A stretch of 9,012 bases of DNA from an uncultured Chloroflexota bacterium. GTDB taxonomy: Bacteria; Chloroflexota; Limnocylindria; Limnocylindrales; Limnocylindraceae. The notes beneath the pieces are model-generated. The model searched no databases. It saw only the letters and a list, made by a program, of their open reading frames with translations, and had not been told where the DNA came from. The DNA lies in assembly GCA_903847005.1 (NCBI GenBank), contig CAINCM010000026.1:1-9012 (forward strand). The letters run 5' to 3'. Shown here piece after piece: positions 6,043-9,012 of the stretch; position 1 is the first letter of the stretch, and every line of letters starts with the position of its first letter. The position numbers and the translations under genes are program-made.

Positions 6043-7296
6043 TCAGGTGACGCGGCGCCTCTCCGTGTAGCGCGGATCGTCCCAGCTCCGCGTCGTCAAG
6101 ATCTCCGCCAGCACATCGACCGCGCGGTCGATCTCCGCAAAGCTCAGGTAGAGCGGCGAGAAGCCGAAGCGCAGCAGGTTCGGCGCACGGAAGTCGCCGA
6201 CGACTCCTCGGGCGATCAGCGCCTGCATCACGGCATAGCCGCGTTCATGCGTAAACGACACCTGGCCGCCGCGGGCCGCCGGATCACGTGGCGAAGCAAG
6301 CGCCAGGCCGAGCCCCTCGCAGCGCGCCTCGACCCCTTCGATGAATCGACTGGTCTGGAGGATTGACTTCTCGCGAACCTGCGCGATGGAGATTTCCTCC
6401 CAAATCTTCATCGCCTCATCGAGGGCGGCGAGGCTCAACACCTGCTGTGTTCCGGTGATGAATCGACGAATCCCCGGGGCCGGCACATACTCCGGCGTGA
6501 AGGCGAACGGATCGTTGTGTCCGAGCCAGCCGGCGAGTGGCTGCGCAACTCGATTCACGTGCCGAGGGGCAACCCACGTGTACGACGGTGCCCCGGGGCC
6601 GCCGTTCAGATACTTGTACCCGCACCCGATGGCAAAGTCTGCGCCGCTCGCGTTCAGCTCGACCGGAATGATGCCAGTCGAGTGAGAAAGATCCCAGACG
6701 GCGAGCGCGCCCGCCGCGTGCGCAGCCTCGGTGAGCCGCTTCATGTCTTTCACGAGGCCGCTCTTGTAGTCCACCTGCGTGAGGACGAGGAGCGCCGTCC
6801 GCTGGTCGAGAAGCTCCGCCGGATCTTGCCCAGCCGACGACTGCCGAATCTCGAGGTCGTGGCGCAGCCCTTGCAGCCCCTCGAGGATGTAGAGGTCGGT
6901 CGGGAAGTTGCCGCCCTCGGTCACGATGACGTTGCGGTCAGGCTGCAGCCCGAGCCCTGCCGCCACGACGCGGAAGAGGGAGATGGAGGTTGAGTCGCCC
7001 ACCACCACCTCACCGGGCCCCGCGCCGATCAACGGTGCGATCCGATCGCCGACGCGCATCGGCATCTCGTACCAATCGGCGTCGTTCCAGCTGCGGATCA
7101 ACCCTTCGCCCCACTGTTCTTTCACCACACGGTCGATCCGCTCCGCGATGCCCTTCTGGACGGCGCCGAGCGAATTGCCGTCGAGGTAGATCACGCCGTT
7201 CGGGATGGAGAACGCGTTGCGGATCGGCGCGAGCGGATCGGCGGCATCGAGTGCCGCCGCGCTCGGGCTCCGCTGGTCGTTGCTCAGCGTGTTCAC
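6043..7296 (-). CDS. kynU: Kynureninase
   Basis: 417 residues from a GTG at 7296. This cytoplasmic PLP enzyme splits L-kynurenine into anthranilate and L-alanine. Visible family features: VIYLDGNSLG (35-44) near the N-terminus; GDSTSISLFRV (100-110); EGGNFPTDLY (127-136) with the PLP-stacking Phe; VDYKSGLVKDM (175-185); WDLSHSTG (201-208) with Asp202 for the pyridine nitrogen; CGYKYLNGGPGAPSY (225-239) with Lys228 the PLP lysine; GWLGH (256-260); FITGTQQVLSL (279-289); and FRAPNLLRFGFSPLY (369-383) with an Arg expected to hold the substrate carboxylate. The start leaves a four-base gap to the preceding arylformamidase stop codon; an in-frame ATG further upstream would overlap that gene heavily and has no support. 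The gene ends 31 bases from the convergent aminotransferase gene, with no convincing terminator in between. Confidence 0.95.
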   Translation of the reverse strand: MNTLSNDQRSPSAAALDAADPLAPIRNAFSIPNGVIYLDGNSLGAVQKGIAERIDRVVKEQWGEGLIRSWNDADWYEMPMRVGDRIAPLIGAGPGEVVVGDSTSISLFRVVAAGLGLQPDRNVIVTEGGNFPTDLYILEGLQGLRHDLEIRQSSAGQDPAELLDQRTALLVLTQVDYKSGLVKDMKRLTEAAHAAGALAVWDLSHSTGIIPVELNASGADFAIGCGYKYLNGGPGAPSYTWVAPRHVNRVAQPLAGWLGHNDPFAFTPEYVPAPGIRRFITGTQQVLSLAALDEAMKIWEEISIAQVREKSILQTSRFIEGVEARCEGLGLALASPRDPAARGGQVSFTHERGYAVMQALIARGVVGDFRAPNLLRFGFSPLYLSFAEIDRAVDVLAEILTTRSWDDPRYTERRRVT

Positions 7297-7300
7297 GCCG

Positions 7301-8203
7301 CTATCGTCCCACGACGGCACGCTGCCGTGCGATCCCGAGCAGCTCCAGCGCGTCGGCGTAGAGACGCCCATCGGTGTCCGCGAGTTCATCGAGCGCATCG
7401 AAATGGTCCCGGCCGCCGAGCGTCGCGCGGTCGATGGCGCTCAGGCTCGGCGCCCACCGCTCGAACAGGAGTGCCGCGTTGCGATGAAACTCGTCTGGTT
7501 CCACTTCGCCCACGCGAATCTTGACCGGCACGTCGTGGATCGGTGCCAGGAGCGCCGGCGAGAGCGCGGCCGCATCCGCTTCGCTCATTCGCACCTTCTC
7601 GTTCACGTAGCTCTCGGCGATCGGCCCGAGGTCATACGCGCCACCGATCAGGAGCAGTCCCGCCACGGTGGCGCGGGCTGCCTCTGGAGCGAGCGCAGTG
7701 AGCTGCACTGCGGCAAGGTGCGCCCCAGCGGAGTGACCCGCCAGCACGATGCGTCTCGGATCGCCGCCCATCTCGGTGGCGCGAGCGGCAAGTGCGACAA
7801 GTGCGTCAGATACCTCGTGGACGATGTCGTGCAGCCGCACCGCCGGGGTCAGCGTGTAGCCGATCGACGCATAGATCGCGCCCGCGTTCGTAAGTGCGAT
7901 CGCAGGTGCAGCTGCATAGTCGATGGAGAGATCCTGCCACCACCCGCCGTGCAGGAAGGCGAAGATCGGCGCACCGCTCCTCGCACCACGAGAGCCGCCA
8001 TCCACGCGCGGCAGGAAGCACTCGATGCGGTTGGCGCGTGACGCACCGTATGCGAGCACTCGATGTCGGCTCCCCGTGATGGCGGTGCGAGCCGCATCGG
8101 TTCCCGCCTTGTAGGACCGGATGCTGCGGTCGAAATCGTGTGCGGTGCGACTCGGAGAGTACTGATCGTCGAGCCAGGCGATGCGCTCGCGACTGGCGCT
8201 CAA
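7301..8203 (-). CDS. Arylformamidase (kynurenine formamidase), alpha/beta-hydrolase AFMID type
   Basis: 300 residues from a TTG at 8203. It is expected to hydrolyse N-formylkynurenine to kynurenine and formate. The alpha/beta-hydrolase features are FAFLHGGWWQD (81-91), carrying the HGGXW oxyanion motif typical of AFMID/BNA7-like formamidases; YASIGYTLTP (111-120); VLAGHSAGAHLA (153-164) with nucleophile Ser158 in GHSAG; an acidic RVGEVEPDEF segment (230-239) for the catalytic acid; and GGRDHFD (263-269) with His267 as catalytic base. The family is unrelated to the metal-dependent bacterial enzyme usually called KynB, so no symbol is given. TTG is chosen because GGAAAG (8210-8215) lies six bases before it, the peptide then starts SASRERIAWLDDQYSPS as family members do, and no nearby in-frame ATG or GTG exists. 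A carboxylesterase of other specificity is possible, but the position directly before kynU argues for formamidase. Confidence 0.88.
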   Translation of the reverse strand: MSASRERIAWLDDQYSPSRTAHDFDRSIRSYKAGTDAARTAITGSRHRVLAYGASRANRIECFLPRVDGGSRGARSGAPIFAFLHGGWWQDLSIDYAAAPAIALTNAGAIYASIGYTLTPAVRLHDIVHEVSDALVALAARATEMGGDPRRIVLAGHSAGAHLAAVQLTALAPEAARATVAGLLLIGGAYDLGPIAESYVNEKVRMSEADAAALSPALLAPIHDVPVKIRVGEVEPDEFHRNAALLFERWAPSLSAIDRATLGGRDHFDALDELADTDGRLYADALELLGIARQRAVVGR

Positions 8204-8209
8204 ACGGTT

Positions 8210-8214
8210 CTTTC

Positions 8215-8215
<1 letters not shown>
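8210..8215 (-). promoter_or_regulatory. Ribosome binding site GGAAAG of the arylformamidase, touching the ctaE stop codon
   Basis: Minus-strand GGAAAG shares its first G with the final base of the ctaE TAG stop codon and ends six bases before the TTG start. It supports the rare start codon and implies translation coupled to the oxidase subunit III gene. Confidence 0.6.
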
Positions 8216-9011
<796 letters not shown>

Positions 9012-9012
9012 G

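Overview
The window reads as ordinary chromosome of a high-GC, aerobic, heterotrophic bacterium. The base composition, an Ala/Cys/Gly-Gly-Ser lipobox on the binding protein, a heliorhodopsin (a family reported mainly from organisms with one membrane) and apparently leaderless starts point to Actinomycetota or a planktonic Chloroflexota lineage such as Limnocylindria. The sequence alone does not decide between them, and no rRNA or tRNA is present.

Left part (1-1870, minus strand): a peptide/opine-type ABC importer. It has a lipoprotein substrate-binding protein (194-1870), two back-to-back strong RNA hairpins, then the first 27 codons of a DppB/OppB-like permease that runs off the window. The binding protein looks circularly permuted: the segments that normally begin the mature protein lie at its C-terminus.

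Middle (2009-6011, plus strand): a TSUP/TauE-SafE-type membrane exporter with an apparently leaderless GTG start; a heliorhodopsin (2833-3726) with its Schiff-base lysine, counterion glutamate and both conserved histidines, followed by a good intrinsic terminator; then tryptophan 2,3-dioxygenase (kynA), also apparently leaderless, closely followed by a class III PLP aminotransferase of unknown substrate.

Right part (6043-9012, minus strand, convergent with the above): a tight run in the order cytochrome c oxidase subunit I (C-terminal end only), subunit III, an AFMID-type arylformamidase and kynureninase (kynU). The junctions are an ATGA overlap, an 11-bp gap in which the ribosome binding site touches the preceding stop codon, and a 4-bp gap, so one transcript is likely.

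Taken together, kynA, the arylformamidase and kynU give the complete route tryptophan -> N-formylkynurenine -> kynurenine -> anthranilate + alanine, split over two converging transcription units, with the arylformamidase and kynureninase arm attached to terminal-oxidase genes. The points most worth a second look are the permuted binding protein with its five potential disulfides, the heliorhodopsin, the orphan aminotransferase inside the kynurenine cluster, the two matching leaderless promoters, and the tandem hairpins between binding protein and permease.
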